Shown: positions 43,711 through 52,662 of the stretch, one piece after another
Layout of the letters: each line of letters begins with the position of its first letter
Position numbering within the stretch: the stretch's first letter is position 1
Origin: Actinokineospora diospyrosa
GTDB taxonomy: Bacteria; Actinomycetota; Actinomycetes; Mycobacteriales; Pseudonocardiaceae
Length of the DNA stretch: 64,000 bases
Assembly (NCBI RefSeq): GCF_024171925.1
Contig: NZ_JAMTCO010000008.1
Span: forward strand, 430,465-494,464
Direction: 5' to 3'
Program-made: the position numbers and the translations under genes
Notes under the pieces: model-generated
The model's input: only the letters and a program-made list of their open reading frames with translations
Databases searched by the model: none
Told to the model about the DNA's origin: nothing

Positions 43711-46710
43711 TCATCGACCGGGCTCGAACGCGGGTGCCGCCGCAGCGTGCTCGCCGCGGATCGGATCGCCGTCGGCGAACCCGGTCACCACCCGACCCAG
43801 CACCTCCTGCCCAGCCCGACCCGGCTCCCCCAGCCCGGCCAGCACCGCGGCGAGATCGGCCCGCACCACGGCCATCCCCCGGTGGTCCATGATCGTCTCG
43901 CGCACCGCGAGCGCCTGCTCGAAGTAGCCCCGCGCGGCCGCCAGCCTGCCCGCGGCGGCGCTGACCTCACCGAGGTTGTGCAGCAGGTGCCCCTCCCCGA
44001 TCACATCACGGCTCGCGCGCACCATGGCCAGCACCTCGGTGAGCGTGCGCACCGCGGCGTCGTGCTCGCCGGAGCGCGATTGCACCTGGCCCACCCGGCG
44101 CATGGCGTGCGCGATGCCGCCCACGTAGCGGACCTCCCGGTAGATCCCGAGCGCCTCGGTGAGCTCGGCGCGCGCCGCCTCGATCCGCCCCCGCGTGGCC
44201 AGCACGTGCGCCCGCTGGGTCAGCACGGTGGCCCGGCCGACCACGTCGCCCGCCCGGTCGAAGTCGGTGAGCGCGCGCCCGTACAGCTCCAGGGCCAGGT
44301 CGTCGTCGCCGGTGCGCCTGGCCAGCAGCGCCAAGTCCCGGCGGCACAGGCCGAGCCCGGTCGGTTCGTCGAGCTCCACCAGCAGCCCGAGTGCCTCGGT
44401 GAGGGACTCGTGCGAGCGGGTCGCGTGCCCGGTCGACAGGTGCAGCGTGCCGAGGGATCCCAGCAGCATCGCCGTCCCCAGGGTGTTGCCCGAGGAGCGG
44501 GTCACCGCGAGCGCGGCGGTGTGCGTGCGCTCCCAGTCATCGAGCAGCCCGCGCGACTCGAACAGGGTCGCCACCGTGACGGCGAGGTCCCACGCCAGTT
44601 CGTCGAGCCCGGCCGCGGCGCTCTGCTCCACCGCGGCGCACAGGTTCTCCTGCTCGGCGGCCATCCAGTCCAGGGGGTTGGCGAGCAACTGCTCGACGTG
44701 CTCGGCGTGCGGCCGCCAGCGGGGGGCGCGCCCGTGCACCAGCGTGTAGTCGCCGCCGTAGACCCGCCGGTGCGCGTCCTCGGCGAGGGCCAGCCAGCCG
44801 CCGAGCACCCGGCGCAGCGCGGCGGCGTTGTCCGCCGCGTCGGCCTCGGCGAGCTTCTCGCGCGCGAACAACCGCACCATGTCCTGGTAGCGGTAGGCGA
44901 AGTCGCCGGTCGGCCCCACCCCCGCGACGTCGAGCATCTGCACGTCCACCAGGGGTTCGAGCAGGTCGGACGGGAAGCGCCGGTCGTCGTCGAGCACGGC
45001 CCCGGCCACCCAGCCGGACAACGACGGCCCCTCGGCGAGGCTCAGCAGCCCGAAGAGCCTGCGCGAGCGCTGGTCGAGCCCGTCGTGGGTCAGCGAGAGG
45101 CTCGCCCGGATGGTCATCTCGCCGTGCGCGAGCTCGTCGAGCCGGTGCCGCTCGCTGGCCAACCGCTGCACCATCGACGCGATGGTCCAATGTGGACGGG
45201 CGGCGAGCCGGGCCGCGATGATCCGCAGGGCCAGCGGCAGCCCGCCGACGGTGCCGACCAGCGCCGAGGCGGCGGCCCGCTCGCGGTCGATGCGGTCGTG
45301 CCCGATGACCCGGCCGATCAGCTCGAGCGACTCGCGCGGGCGCAGCACGTCGAGCTCCACCCGGCGCGCCCCGGGTACCCCGGTGAGCCGCGAGCGGCTG
45401 GTGACCAGCACCGCGCACCGCGGGTTGCCCGGCAGCAGCGGCAACACCTGCTGTTCGGTGACCGCGTCGTCGAGCACCACCAGCACCCGCCGGTCGGCGA
45501 GCAGGGTGCGGTACATGTCGACCCGGCCAGCGAGGTCGTCGGGCAGCATCGGGCCGGGGATGCCCAGCGCGACCAGGAACCGGCCGATCACCTCAGCCGC
45601 CGCGCTGGGCTCGGCCCGGGTGCCGCGCAGGTCGCAGTAGAGCTGGCCGTCCGGGAAGTGCTCCTCGGCCACCCGGTGGCCCAGGTGCGCGGCGACGGTG
45701 CTCTTGCCGACGCCGGGCCGCCCGACGATCACCACGACCCCCAGCGCCGCGCCGTCAGCGCCGTCGGCGCCGCCGGTCAGCGTGCGGGTCGCCATCGCGA
45801 TCAGCTCGTCGTGGCCGACGAAGTCCGCGGTCGCGGCGGGCAGTTGCCTGGGCACCTGGGGCCGGGGGGCGACGGGCCGCGGGTCGGGCTCCGCCGCGGC
45901 GCGCGGCTCGGGCTCCGATGACGGTCGGTAGCGCACCTCGGCGGCGCCGGTGAGGATCGCGGCCTCCAGCCCGCGCAGGTCGGGGCCGGGCTCCAGGCCG
46001 AGTTCGTCGATCAGCAGCTCGCGGCCAGCGCGGTAGACCTCGAGCGCCTCGGCCTGCCTGCCGCAGCGGTAGAGGGCGACCATCAGCAGCGCCCGTGGCC
46101 GCTCGCGCAGCGGCTGCTCGCGCACCAGCCTGCTCATCTCGCCGACCAGCTGGTGGTGCCTGCCCAACCCGAGTTCGAGCTCCAGGTAGTCCTCGGTGGT
46201 GGTGAGCCGGTCCTCCTCCAGGCGCAGCGCCCTGGTCCGCAGCGTCGGGCTGGACATGCCGCTCAGGCAGGGCCCGCGCCAGAGGGCGGCGGCCGCGCGC
46301 AGTGTCGCCGCCGCCTCCGCCGGACGCCCCTCCCCGCGGAGCGCGCGCGCCTGCACGATCATGGCGGTGAACGCGTTGGCGTCGATCCGCGCGGGGTCCA
46401 CGCGCAACAGGTAGCCGGGTTGGCGGGTCTCGATGGTGACGTCCACGCCACCGTCGGCGAGGTTGCGGCGCAGCCGGGACACGCAGATCTGCACCTGCGT
46501 CCGCGCGGTGTCCGGCGGGTTCTCCTCCCACAGCGCGTCGACCAGGCTGTCGGTGCTGACGTTCTGGTTGGCCTCCATGAGCAGGAACGCGAGCACCACC
46601 TGCTGGCGGCCGGGCGGGACGCGCACGACGCCAGCCGAACCCTCCACCTCGAGGGGCCCGAGGATGCGCAAGGTCGCGCCAGTCCGCTCAGTCGTCACCG
46701 GTGCCACCAT
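43711..46710 (-). CDS. AfsR-like regulator (SARP, NB-ARC, TPR)
   Basis: Large (999-residue) regulator of the AfsR type. N-terminal SARP DNA-binding domain (LRILGPLEVEG, QVQICVSRLRRNLADGG), BTAD domain ending EVYRAGRELLIDELGLEPG, an NB-ARC STAND ATPase with Walker A VVIVGRPGVGKSTVAA, Walker B RVLVVLDDAV and GGLPLALRIIAARLA, then TPR repeats over the last 350 residues. Such proteins activate secondary metabolism and are themselves controlled by nucleotide state and often by phosphorylation. It converges with the small exported-peptide gene (nine bases between stops). The ATG at 46710 has no strong ribosome site; the GTG four codons downstream is an alternative. Confidence 0.93.
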   Translation of the reverse strand: MVAPVTTERTGATLRILGPLEVEGSAGVVRVPPGRQQVVLAFLLMEANQNVSTDSLVDALWEENPPDTARTQVQICVSRLRRNLADGGVDVTIETRQPGYLLRVDPARIDANAFTAMIVQARALRGEGRPAEAAATLRAAAALWRGPCLSGMSSPTLRTRALRLEEDRLTTTEDYLELELGLGRHHQLVGEMSRLVREQPLRERPRALLMVALYRCGRQAEALEVYRAGRELLIDELGLEPGPDLRGLEAAILTGAAEVRYRPSSEPEPRAAAEPDPRPVAPRPQVPRQLPAATADFVGHDELIAMATRTLTGGADGADGAALGVVVIVGRPGVGKSTVAAHLGHRVAEEHFPDGQLYCDLRGTRAEPSAAAEVIGRFLVALGIPGPMLPDDLAGRVDMYRTLLADRRVLVVLDDAVTEQQVLPLLPGNPRCAVLVTSRSRLTGVPGARRVELDVLRPRESLELIGRVIGHDRIDRERAAASALVGTVGGLPLALRIIAARLAARPHWTIASMVQRLASERHRLDELAHGEMTIRASLSLTHDGLDQRSRRLFGLLSLAEGPSLSGWVAGAVLDDDRRFPSDLLEPLVDVQMLDVAGVGPTGDFAYRYQDMVRLFAREKLAEADAADNAAALRRVLGGWLALAEDAHRRVYGGDYTLVHGRAPRWRPHAEHVEQLLANPLDWMAAEQENLCAAVEQSAAAGLDELAWDLAVTVATLFESRGLLDDWERTHTAALAVTRSSGNTLGTAMLLGSLGTLHLSTGHATRSHESLTEALGLLVELDEPTGLGLCRRDLALLARRTGDDDLALELYGRALTDFDRAGDVVGRATVLTQRAHVLATRGRIEAARAELTEALGIYREVRYVGGIAHAMRRVGQVQSRSGEHDAAVRTLTEVLAMVRASRDVIGEGHLLHNLGEVSAAAGRLAAARGYFEQALAVRETIMDHRGMAVVRADLAAVLAGLGEPGRAGQEVLGRVVTGFADGDPIRGEHAAAAPAFEPGR

Positions 46711-46874
46711 TCCCACCCCATGCGTGCCGAGCCGACGTCGGCGCAATCGGTCACGCCCCCGCGATCAAATGTAAATGGTGTTGATCGACCGCGCATATAC
46801 CTAACACAGCCACAACGCCCGACTGCCGCAGCGGGTGCCCCCGTTCGGTGGGGCGGTGCGCGACCGGCGGTACA

Positions 46875-46887
46875 CCACCGTGATAGC
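46875..46887 (-). promoter_or_regulatory. 13-bp site C (GCTATCACGGTGG on the minus strand)
   Basis: Exact reverse-strand copy of site B, 165 bases upstream of the AfsR-like ATG and 75 bases upstream of the NTF2-like gene. Distance and orientation relative to the regulator match site B at the other SARP gene (168 bases, opposite orientation with respect to the gene). Confidence 0.5.
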
Positions 46888-46961
46888 GAGCGGATTGCGC
46901 CGGAATGCGAAGGTCCGCCACAGTCAACACCATCAGCATCCGCCGGTACCCGGGAGGGATC

Positions 46962-47384
46962 ATGGCGAGCGACATTTCGGGCATAACGGCCAGCGCCGCG
47001 ACCACCGCCTGCGGCGTCGACCACGTCCGACTCGTCTACTGCTACCTCGACGAGGGCGAGTTCGACGGCTACGCCTCACTGCTCGACGAACACGTGCAGG
47101 TCCGCGGCGTGGGCGCGCAGCGGGCGAGCGGGCGCGAGGAGGCGGCCCACGCCGCGCGGGCGAACCCGTTGGGGCGGCACGAGTTGCACAAGGTCATCGC
47201 CGAGCTGGACAGCGTGGTCGTGACCGGCCGCTACCTCACCCCGGGCGGGCGGGACGCCGAGGCGGCGCATTTCGACTTCGCCGACGTGTTCACCATCTCC
47301 GACGATGCCCTGGTCTTGAGCCAACGGCGGTTCTACTACCTCGACGAACCGCCCGGCCGAGCGCGCTCCTCGACATCGCCGTAG
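46962..47384 (+). CDS. NTF2-like (SnoaL-type) protein
   Basis: A 140-residue protein of the NTF2/SnoaL fold: an N-terminal helix GVDHVRLVYCYLDEGEFDGYASLLDEHVQVRG, the typical start of the cone, then GREEAAHAARAN and strands VVVTGRYL and ADVFTISDDALVLSQRRFYYL. Members act as small cyclases, isomerases or ligand-binding proteins, or have lost activity. GGGAGGG precedes the ATG. It is divergent from the AfsR-like regulator and is the last gene I would place in the peptide cluster; its role there is uncertain. Confidence 0.8.
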   Translation: MASDISGITASAATTACGVDHVRLVYCYLDEGEFDGYASLLDEHVQVRGVGAQRASGREEAAHAARANPLGRHELHKVIAELDSVVVTGRYLTPGGRDAEAAHFDFADVFTISDDALVLSQRRFYYLDEPPGRARSSTSP

Positions 47385-47608
47385 CGGACAAATACCCTTC
47401 GGCAGGCAGGCCACGCCGGGGCGGAACCGCGATAACCGGCATTCGCCCGCTGTCGACGATTCACCAAACACCGCACATCACCGTTGTCGGCGTCCGATCG
47501 CGATGTTCACAAAACGCGGTCAAGAAAGTGTGAAGATTCCAAACTTCGGGAGCCGTTCGTCCATTCGAGTGGCCTTGGCCGCACTCTCGGACAATCCCGG
47601 GAAACCGG

Positions 47609-48700
47609 TCAGCTGACCGCGATGGTGGCGCCGAAGCGGCCAGCGACGGTGCTCCACTTGTGGGCGAACATCGTGGTGCCGCTGTGGCCGATGTGCAGGC
47701 CGCGGATCAGGATGCCGGTGCCGTCCGGGTGGTAGGCGTAGAAGGGGGCGCCCGAGTCGCCCTTGATCGACGTGGTGCCGCCGGAGTAGGCGATGAGGCC
47801 GTTGGTGCAGGAGTTCGCCGGGACGCACAGGGAGGCGGTCAGGCTGGTGACCTTGTTGCCGCAGCGCTCGCCGGTGACCATGCCGCTGCGGCAGTAGCCG
47901 GTGAAGTTGAGGCCGGGGTCGGCCGCGCCCTTGACGCGGGTCTGGGTGCCCACGGTGTCGCCTTTGTAGACGTTGTTCGTGTACGTGCTGCCGCCGAGCA
48001 GTTCCAGGTCGAACGTGGGCTGCGGCTCGCGGAACTTCACCGTGCCCCAGGAGTGGGCGTTGACCGGCGACGTGACCGCCTTGCCGAGCGCGAAGCAGTG
48101 GCCCGCGGTCACCATGAACCGCACGTTCGCCGCGTTGAGCACGGTGAACCCGCTCGAGCAGGCGTTGACCCCGTCGGTGATGGCGGCGCCGCCCCAGTGC
48201 GGGGGTGCGTCGTTCTGCCTGGAGTCGCGGCCGGTGTCGACCTGCCGGTAGGCGATCACGCCGGGGTGGGCGCGCAGCACCGGGGCCACCACCTCCGGTG
48301 GCGCGTCCGTGCCCACGGCGACGGTGGCGGTCTCGGCGTCGAAGTAGAGGCCGTAGGAGTAGTCGGCCGCCTCGGCGTGCCAAGCGCGGCGTCGTAGGTC
48401 GGCGAGGGCGGCGTCGACCTGGTCGTGGGTGAGGGCGCTGCGGGTGAGGCGGATCCGCGCGCCGGGGACCTGGAAGTCGGCCGTGGTGGCGTCGCTGCCC
48501 GGTCCGCTAGCGGGCAACACTACGACGAAGGCCACCCCGTCGGCGTAGACCCCGAGGGCGGCATGGTCTTCGACGAGGGCCGAGATCGCCGCGTGGACGG
48601 CGTCCGGATCGCTGGAGGCGTGCGCGGGCACACCTGTCGACACCACCACCGTGGACGCGACTAGAACGGCGCTAGCGAAGATCCTCCGTGCACGCGACAT
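47609..48700 (-). CDS. Secreted S1-family serine protease (streptogrisin-like)
   Basis: Extracellular chymotrypsin-fold protease of 363 residues, made as a pre-pro-protein: signal peptide about residues 1-28 (ending VPAHAS), a pro-region of about 140 residues with the LTHDQVDAALADLRRRAW segment, then the mature enzyme. The catalytic triad is visible as His in MVTAGHCFALG, Asp in TFDLELLGG and Ser in IKGDSGAPFYAY. Cys pairs fit this family (NACSSG...AGHC, GYCRSG...RCGN, LCVPANSC). No inhibitor gene is adjacent. Probably a general secreted protease outside the peptide pathway. Confidence 0.92.
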   Translation of the reverse strand: MSRARRIFASAVLVASTVVVSTGVPAHASSDPDAVHAAISALVEDHAALGVYADGVAFVVVLPASGPGSDATTADFQVPGARIRLTRSALTHDQVDAALADLRRRAWHAEAADYSYGLYFDAETATVAVGTDAPPEVVAPVLRAHPGVIAYRQVDTGRDSRQNDAPPHWGGAAITDGVNACSSGFTVLNAANVRFMVTAGHCFALGKAVTSPVNAHSWGTVKFREPQPTFDLELLGGSTYTNNVYKGDTVGTQTRVKGAADPGLNFTGYCRSGMVTGERCGNKVTSLTASLCVPANSCTNGLIAYSGGTTSIKGDSGAPFYAYHPDGTGILIRGLHIGHSGTTMFAHKWSTVAGRFGATIAVS

Positions 48701-48768
48701 TGCGGTTCCCCGATCGTCTCTTGGTCGACGGGTAGTCGCCGCGCGGCGGGGAAGCGGTAGGGGGACGG

Positions 48769-49341
48769 CTACCGCGTCACCCGATGGGAGGAAGCGGTCA
48801 TCGGCGCGGTGGCGCGCGCGAATCCCTTGACGAGCAAGAGGATCGGCAGGGCCAGTTCGAACAGGCCGCCCGGGACGTAGAACGCGAGCCCGATCCCGGA
48901 TTCCAGTTCGGACAGGCCGAGCACGTCGCACACGACACCGGCGAACAGCGCCGAGTAGCCCACGACGCCCAGGACCGCGAGCCATCGGGGGACGAGGCCG
49001 GAGCGGAGCAGCGCACCGGAGAGCGCCAGGCCGCCCAGGCCGGAGAGCGTGTAGACGAGCAGTTCGTAGTCTTGGACGTGCTTGTCGGTCGTCGCGGTGT
49101 AGGTCGCGACCGCCAGCAGGACGAGGCACTCGACCGCCCGCAACGCCGCGTAGCCCGCGGCGAGGCCGTGTCCGTGCGGCTTGAGGACCGGGAACATCGC
49201 GATGCCGATGCCCGCGACCGCCAGGCCCGTGTAAGCCACCAGCAGGGCGCCGAGCGGGGTGTCGATCGACGAGCTCCCCGCGGCGAAGGCGGCCGTTGAG
49301 GTGAGGAACAGCAGCCCCACCAGTACTGCGGTTGCCCTCAT
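48769..49341 (-). CDS. DUF4386-type membrane protein
   Basis: A 190-residue integral membrane protein with six hydrophobic segments, resembling DUF4386: ALRAVECLVLLAVATYT, then a short loop DYELLVYTLSGLGGLALSGALLRSGLVPRWLAVLGVVGYS and the end GGLFELALPILLLVKGF, which is the characteristic region. Function of the family is unknown. Its promoter carries two identical-half palindromes (see next entry), so it is tightly regulated by a repressor, but no TetR- or MarR-type gene is next to it. Confidence 0.82.
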   Translation of the reverse strand: MRATAVLVGLLFLTSTAAFAAGSSSIDTPLGALLVAYTGLAVAGIGIAMFPVLKPHGHGLAAGYAALRAVECLVLLAVATYTATTDKHVQDYELLVYTLSGLGGLALSGALLRSGLVPRWLAVLGVVGYSALFAGVVCDVLGLSELESGIGLAFYVPGGLFELALPILLLVKGFARATAPMTASSHRVTR

Positions 49342-49366
49342 GACCTGCCCTCTCCGACGGCGCGAC

Positions 49367-49408
49367 CTTACGCCGTAAGTTCTACACTTACGACGTAAGG
49401 CCGGTCAA
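49367..49408 (-). promoter_or_regulatory. Promoter with doubled palindromic operator for the DUF4386 gene
   Basis: Reading toward the gene: -35 TTGACC, an 18-base spacer, -10 TAGAAC. The 13-bp palindrome CTTACGNCGTAAG occurs twice, centred 20 bases apart (49387-49399 and 49367-49379): the first fills the spacer, the second overlaps and follows the -10. Two copies on one DNA face across the promoter is the layout of a TetR- or MarR-family repressor operator. Confidence 0.75.
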
Positions 49409-49412
49409 GGGG

Positions 49413-50087
49413 CTACCAGGCGATGGGGCCGTTGTCGTCGAAGAAGCCGCCGGTGGGGCCGTCGTCGTCGAGGGTGGCCAGGCGCACGGCGATGGCGGCG
49501 CCTTGAGCGGCGGTGCGGTGGCCGGAGTGGTTGTTGAGGTCGGTGGCGCAGTAGCCGGGGCAGGCCGCGTTGACGCGCAGGCCGGGTTCGACCTTGGCGT
49601 AGAGGGCGGTGACGGCGTTGAGCGCGGTCTTGGACGGGACGTAGGCGAGCGAATCGGGCGTCTGGCTGGTCGCGATGCCCGCGAGTGAGCCGACGCCGCT
49701 GGACATGTTGACGATGCGGCCGTGCTCGGACGCGCGCAGCAGCGGGAGCAGGGCGTCGGTGAGCGCGATGACGCCGAAGACGTTGGTGTTGAAGACTTCC
49801 CGGACGGCGGCGACGTCCGCCGCGCCCGGGGCGTTCATCCTGCCGCCGGTGATGCCCGCGTTGTTGATCAGGACGTCGAGCCGGTCGAGGCCCGCGACGG
49901 CCCGCTCGATCGAGGCCGGGTCGGTCACGTCCAGCTGGAGGAACCGCGCGCCGGTGTCGGCGGCGGCCTTCTCGCCCCGCTCGACGTCGCGCGCGCCGAG
50001 GTAGACGGTCAGGCCGCGGTCGACGAGCTGCTTCACGATCTCCAGGCCGATGCCCTTGTTGGCCCCGGTCACCAGTGCTGTGGTCAT
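49413..50087 (-). CDS. Short-chain dehydrogenase/reductase (SDR)
   Basis: NAD(P)-dependent oxidoreductase of 224 residues in the classical SDR form: cofactor motif TGANKGIG, LDVTD, the NNAG motif (LINNAG), catalytic Ser in VNMSSGVGS and the YxxxK pair in LAYVPSKTALN, then NAACPGYCATDLNNHSG. The carbonyl reductase 1 (CBR1) branch is the closest in style. It is divergent from a LysR gene with 69 bases between starts, the usual arrangement of a LysR regulator and its target. Substrate unknown. Confidence 0.9.
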   Translation of the reverse strand: MTTALVTGANKGIGLEIVKQLVDRGLTVYLGARDVERGEKAAADTGARFLQLDVTDPASIERAVAGLDRLDVLINNAGITGGRMNAPGAADVAAVREVFNTNVFGVIALTDALLPLLRASEHGRIVNMSSGVGSLAGIATSQTPDSLAYVPSKTALNAVTALYAKVEPGLRVNAACPGYCATDLNNHSGHRTAAQGAAIAVRLATLDDDGPTGGFFDDNGPIAW

Positions 50088-50137
50088 GTCTCCACTGTCG
50101 TCACCGGTGGGCGCGCGGTCCAAGACCGGCTGGGTGG

Positions 50138-50147
50138 GTATTGATAC
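50138..50147. promoter_or_regulatory. Possible LysR operator GTATTGATAC
   Basis: A GTAT-TG-ATAC dyad lies in the 69-base divergent space, ten bases before the LysR start. The dyad is short, so the case rests mainly on position. Confidence 0.35.
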
Positions 50148-50156
50148 TCTGCGGGT

Positions 50157-50996
50157 ATGGATTCGCGGGAGCTGGGCTACTTCGTCGCGGTCGCCGAGGA
50201 GCTGAACTTCGGCCGGGCGGCGACCCGGTTGGGCATCGCCCAGCCGCCGCTGTCGCGCGCCATCAAGCAGCTGGAGCGGCGCTTGGGCGTCGCCTTGTTC
50301 ACCCGCACGAGCCGCTCGGTGACCTTGACCGTGGCCGGTGAGGTGCTGCTGCAGGAGGGAAAGCGCGCGCTGACCGCGCTGACCGCCGCGCGACGGCGTG
50401 CGCAGCGGGCGGGCAACCCCGGGCTGGTGCTGACGATGAAGCCGAACATCGACGGCGACCTGCTGGAGAAGATCCTCGCGCAGTTCGCGAACGACCCGGC
50501 GGCCGTCGAGGTCGAGGTGCTGATCGGCGGCATCGGTGAGCAAGCGGTGCTGCTGCGCGAGGGCGAGGCGGACGCGGCCCTGCTGCGCCTCCCGCACGCC
50601 GACGTGGACGGCCTCGCCTACGAGGAGTTGCTGACCGAACAGGACGTCGCGGTACTCCCCCGCACCCACCGCTTGGCCGACCGCGCGTCCATCACCCTGT
50701 CCGACCTCGACGACGAACAACTCCCCTACTGGCCGGGCTCCCGACCGAACGGCGGCCCGCTGGTCCGCGACTCGGCGCAACTGCTGCAGCTCATCTCCCT
50801 GGGCCGCACGGTCGCCCTGCTCCCCGCCTCCGTCCGATACCACCTGCGCGACGACCTCACCACCGTCCCCGTGTCGGACGCGGACACCTCGACCCTGGTC
50901 ATCGCCTGGCCGCAGGACGCCCGTTCCCGTTCTTTGGCCGCCCTCGTCGAGGCCGCGGTGGCGGTGTCCTCGATCAGGCCCGCGCGGACGAGCTGA
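50157..50996 (+). CDS. LysR-family transcriptional regulator
   Basis: A 279-residue LysR-type regulator. The N-terminal winged helix is complete: ELGYFVAVAEELNFGRAATRLGIAQPPLSRAIKQLERRLGVALFTRTSRSVTLT, followed by the linker helix and a periplasmic-binding-like effector domain (LLREGEADAALLRL, LPYWPGSRPNGGP). Divergent from the SDR gene, its likely target. Confidence 0.93.
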   Translation: MDSRELGYFVAVAEELNFGRAATRLGIAQPPLSRAIKQLERRLGVALFTRTSRSVTLTVAGEVLLQEGKRALTALTAARRRAQRAGNPGLVLTMKPNIDGDLLEKILAQFANDPAAVEVEVLIGGIGEQAVLLREGEADAALLRLPHADVDGLAYEELLTEQDVAVLPRTHRLADRASITLSDLDDEQLPYWPGSRPNGGPLVRDSAQLLQLISLGRTVALLPASVRYHLRDDLTTVPVSDADTSTLVIAWPQDARSRSLAALVEAAVAVSSIRPARTS

Positions 50997-51035
50997 TCAC
51001 TAGGATTCCCCGGGTGCGGCGTGAGGGGAGCGCGG

Positions 51036-51794
51036 ATGGTGGGTTCATGGCTCGTGCTGTTAGTCGTGGCCGTCTCGGTGCCCGCGTGGCTGGTGGTGCG
51101 CGACCACCGGCGAGCGCGCGACATCAGCGTGGCGGACCGGTTCCAGTGGGACCTGGTGTACCTCGCCCTGCTGCGCAGCGGTCCGACCCGAGCGGTGGAC
51201 GCCGTGGTGGCGGACCTGGTCGACCGAGAAGTGCTGACCGCCACCGACACGCATTGCCTCGTACCCGTTGCCGAGCCGGAGAACTGCACTCCCGTTGAGC
51301 GGGAAGTCTTGCGGTTCACCGGTAGCCGGACGGCTCGGCTGCAATCGGTGCGCGACGAGGTGACCTCGACGTGCGCTGCGGAGTTCAAGAAACGCATACG
51401 CACACTAGCCAGGCACGGCCTCTACATGCCAGTTTCCGGTGCTGGCTTGGCATTCGTGATCGTCTACACCTTCGTCGTCTACATGTCCATGGCGCAGTTC
51501 ATGTACTGGATCGACGGCATCTTCATGGCCGATCCGCCGTGGGTGTGGGACGGCCCCTTCTGGCGCGCGCTGCTGTTGCTGATCGTGTTGTGGGCAGCCC
51601 CGGTGGCCTTGATCACTTGGCGTGAAAGGGGTTTCCGCACAGCCGTCCGCACCCCGCTCGGCCGCGCGGTCGCCGCACACCTCGCCTGCACCGCCCCCGA
51701 CTCCCTGGGCACCTGGGTCGCCATCCACGGCCTCACCACCACCGACCCGGAAGATTCCCGCGCCTTGATCCTCGGCAACGCCGCACCGGTGTAG
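51036..51794 (+). CDS. TIGR04222-like membrane protein
   Basis: A 252-residue protein with an N-terminal membrane helix (WLVLLVVAVSVPAWLVV), a cytoplasmic segment whose opening DLVYLALLRSGPTRAVDAVVADLVDREVLTATD matches the actinobacterial TIGR04222 pattern (a winged-helix-like stretch with L-R-x-G-x-x-R-x-V), and two central helices (AFVIVYTFVVYMSMAQF, LLLLIVLWAAPVALITW). Function unknown. ATG 51036 is chosen because AGGGGAG lies upstream; a GTG five codons earlier is possible. Confidence 0.65.
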   Translation: MVGSWLVLLVVAVSVPAWLVVRDHRRARDISVADRFQWDLVYLALLRSGPTRAVDAVVADLVDREVLTATDTHCLVPVAEPENCTPVEREVLRFTGSRTARLQSVRDEVTSTCAAEFKKRIRTLARHGLYMPVSGAGLAFVIVYTFVVYMSMAQFMYWIDGIFMADPPWVWDGPFWRALLLLIVLWAAPVALITWRERGFRTAVRTPLGRAVAAHLACTAPDSLGTWVAIHGLTTTDPEDSRALILGNAAPV

Positions 51795-51814
51795 TTCCTC
51801 GGTACAGTCGCCTT

Positions 51815-52612
51815 GTGGCACAACACAAGCACGCCTCGTCGTTCGGCTCAGCGGCATCCGCCTACGCCGAGCACCGCCCGGACTACGCGCGGGCCGCGGT
51901 GCGATGGGCCCTTGAATCCGCGCCCGGTCCACGAGTCCTCGACCTCGGCGCCGGGACCGGCAAACTCGCCACCACCCTGGCCTCGATCGGCGCCGAGGTC
52001 ACCGCGGTCGAGCCCGACCCGGCGATGCTGGCCGAACTGCGCCGTGAGTTGCCAGACATCCGCGCGCTGCAAGGAAGCGCCGAGTCGATCCCGCTACCGG
52101 ACGGCTCGGTCGACGCTGTCCTGGCCGGAAACGCCATGCACTGGTTCGACATGGCCGTCGCGGGCCCGGAAATCGCCAGAGTCCTCGCCCCCGGTGGCAT
52201 CCTGGCAGGTCTGTGGAACACCGTGGACGACACGGTCGAGTGGGTCGCCGGACTGGCCCGGGTCAGCGGCCCCGCAGCCATCGGCCCCCGCGACACCCCC
52301 ACCGCGTGGCGAGCCGCGACAGCCACCATGCACATACCCGAAGTTGGCCACTCGCACTTCGACTCCCCAGAGCAGGCCGAGTTCCCCCACAGCCAACTCC
52401 GAACCGCCGACACCCTTGTCGCCACACTCGGCACCCGAGCGGGGATGCTGGTCATGCCGGAACCCGAACGCCAAGCCGCACTCAGCCGAATCCGCACCTA
52501 CCTGACCACCACCCCCCACACCGCGAACGGCGAGTTCACCCTCCCCATGCTGACCTGCGCCCTCCGCCTCCGCCTCAGCCCACCTCGGCAACCGTCCGCT
52601 TCAGCGCTATAG
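51815..52612 (+). CDS. Class I SAM-dependent methyltransferase
   Basis: A 265-residue methyltransferase of the Methyltransf_11 type. SAM-binding motif I is VLDLGAGTGKLA, the acidic end of strand 2 is AVEPDPAMLAELR, followed by QGSAESIPLPDGSVDAVLAGNAMHWFD, which is typical of the UbiE/TRMT family-like group with the AMHWFD signature. The substrate is unknown. It starts at GTG, 20 bases after the membrane protein gene, so they may be cotranscribed. Confidence 0.9.
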   Translation: MAQHKHASSFGSAASAYAEHRPDYARAAVRWALESAPGPRVLDLGAGTGKLATTLASIGAEVTAVEPDPAMLAELRRELPDIRALQGSAESIPLPDGSVDAVLAGNAMHWFDMAVAGPEIARVLAPGGILAGLWNTVDDTVEWVAGLARVSGPAAIGPRDTPTAWRAATATMHIPEVGHSHFDSPEQAEFPHSQLRTADTLVATLGTRAGMLVMPEPERQAALSRIRTYLTTTPHTANGEFTLPMLTCALRLRLSPPRQPSASAL

Positions 52613-52662
52613 CTACTCCGACGACCTCTCACTGTGATCACCCAAGCGCGCTGCTGGCGGGG

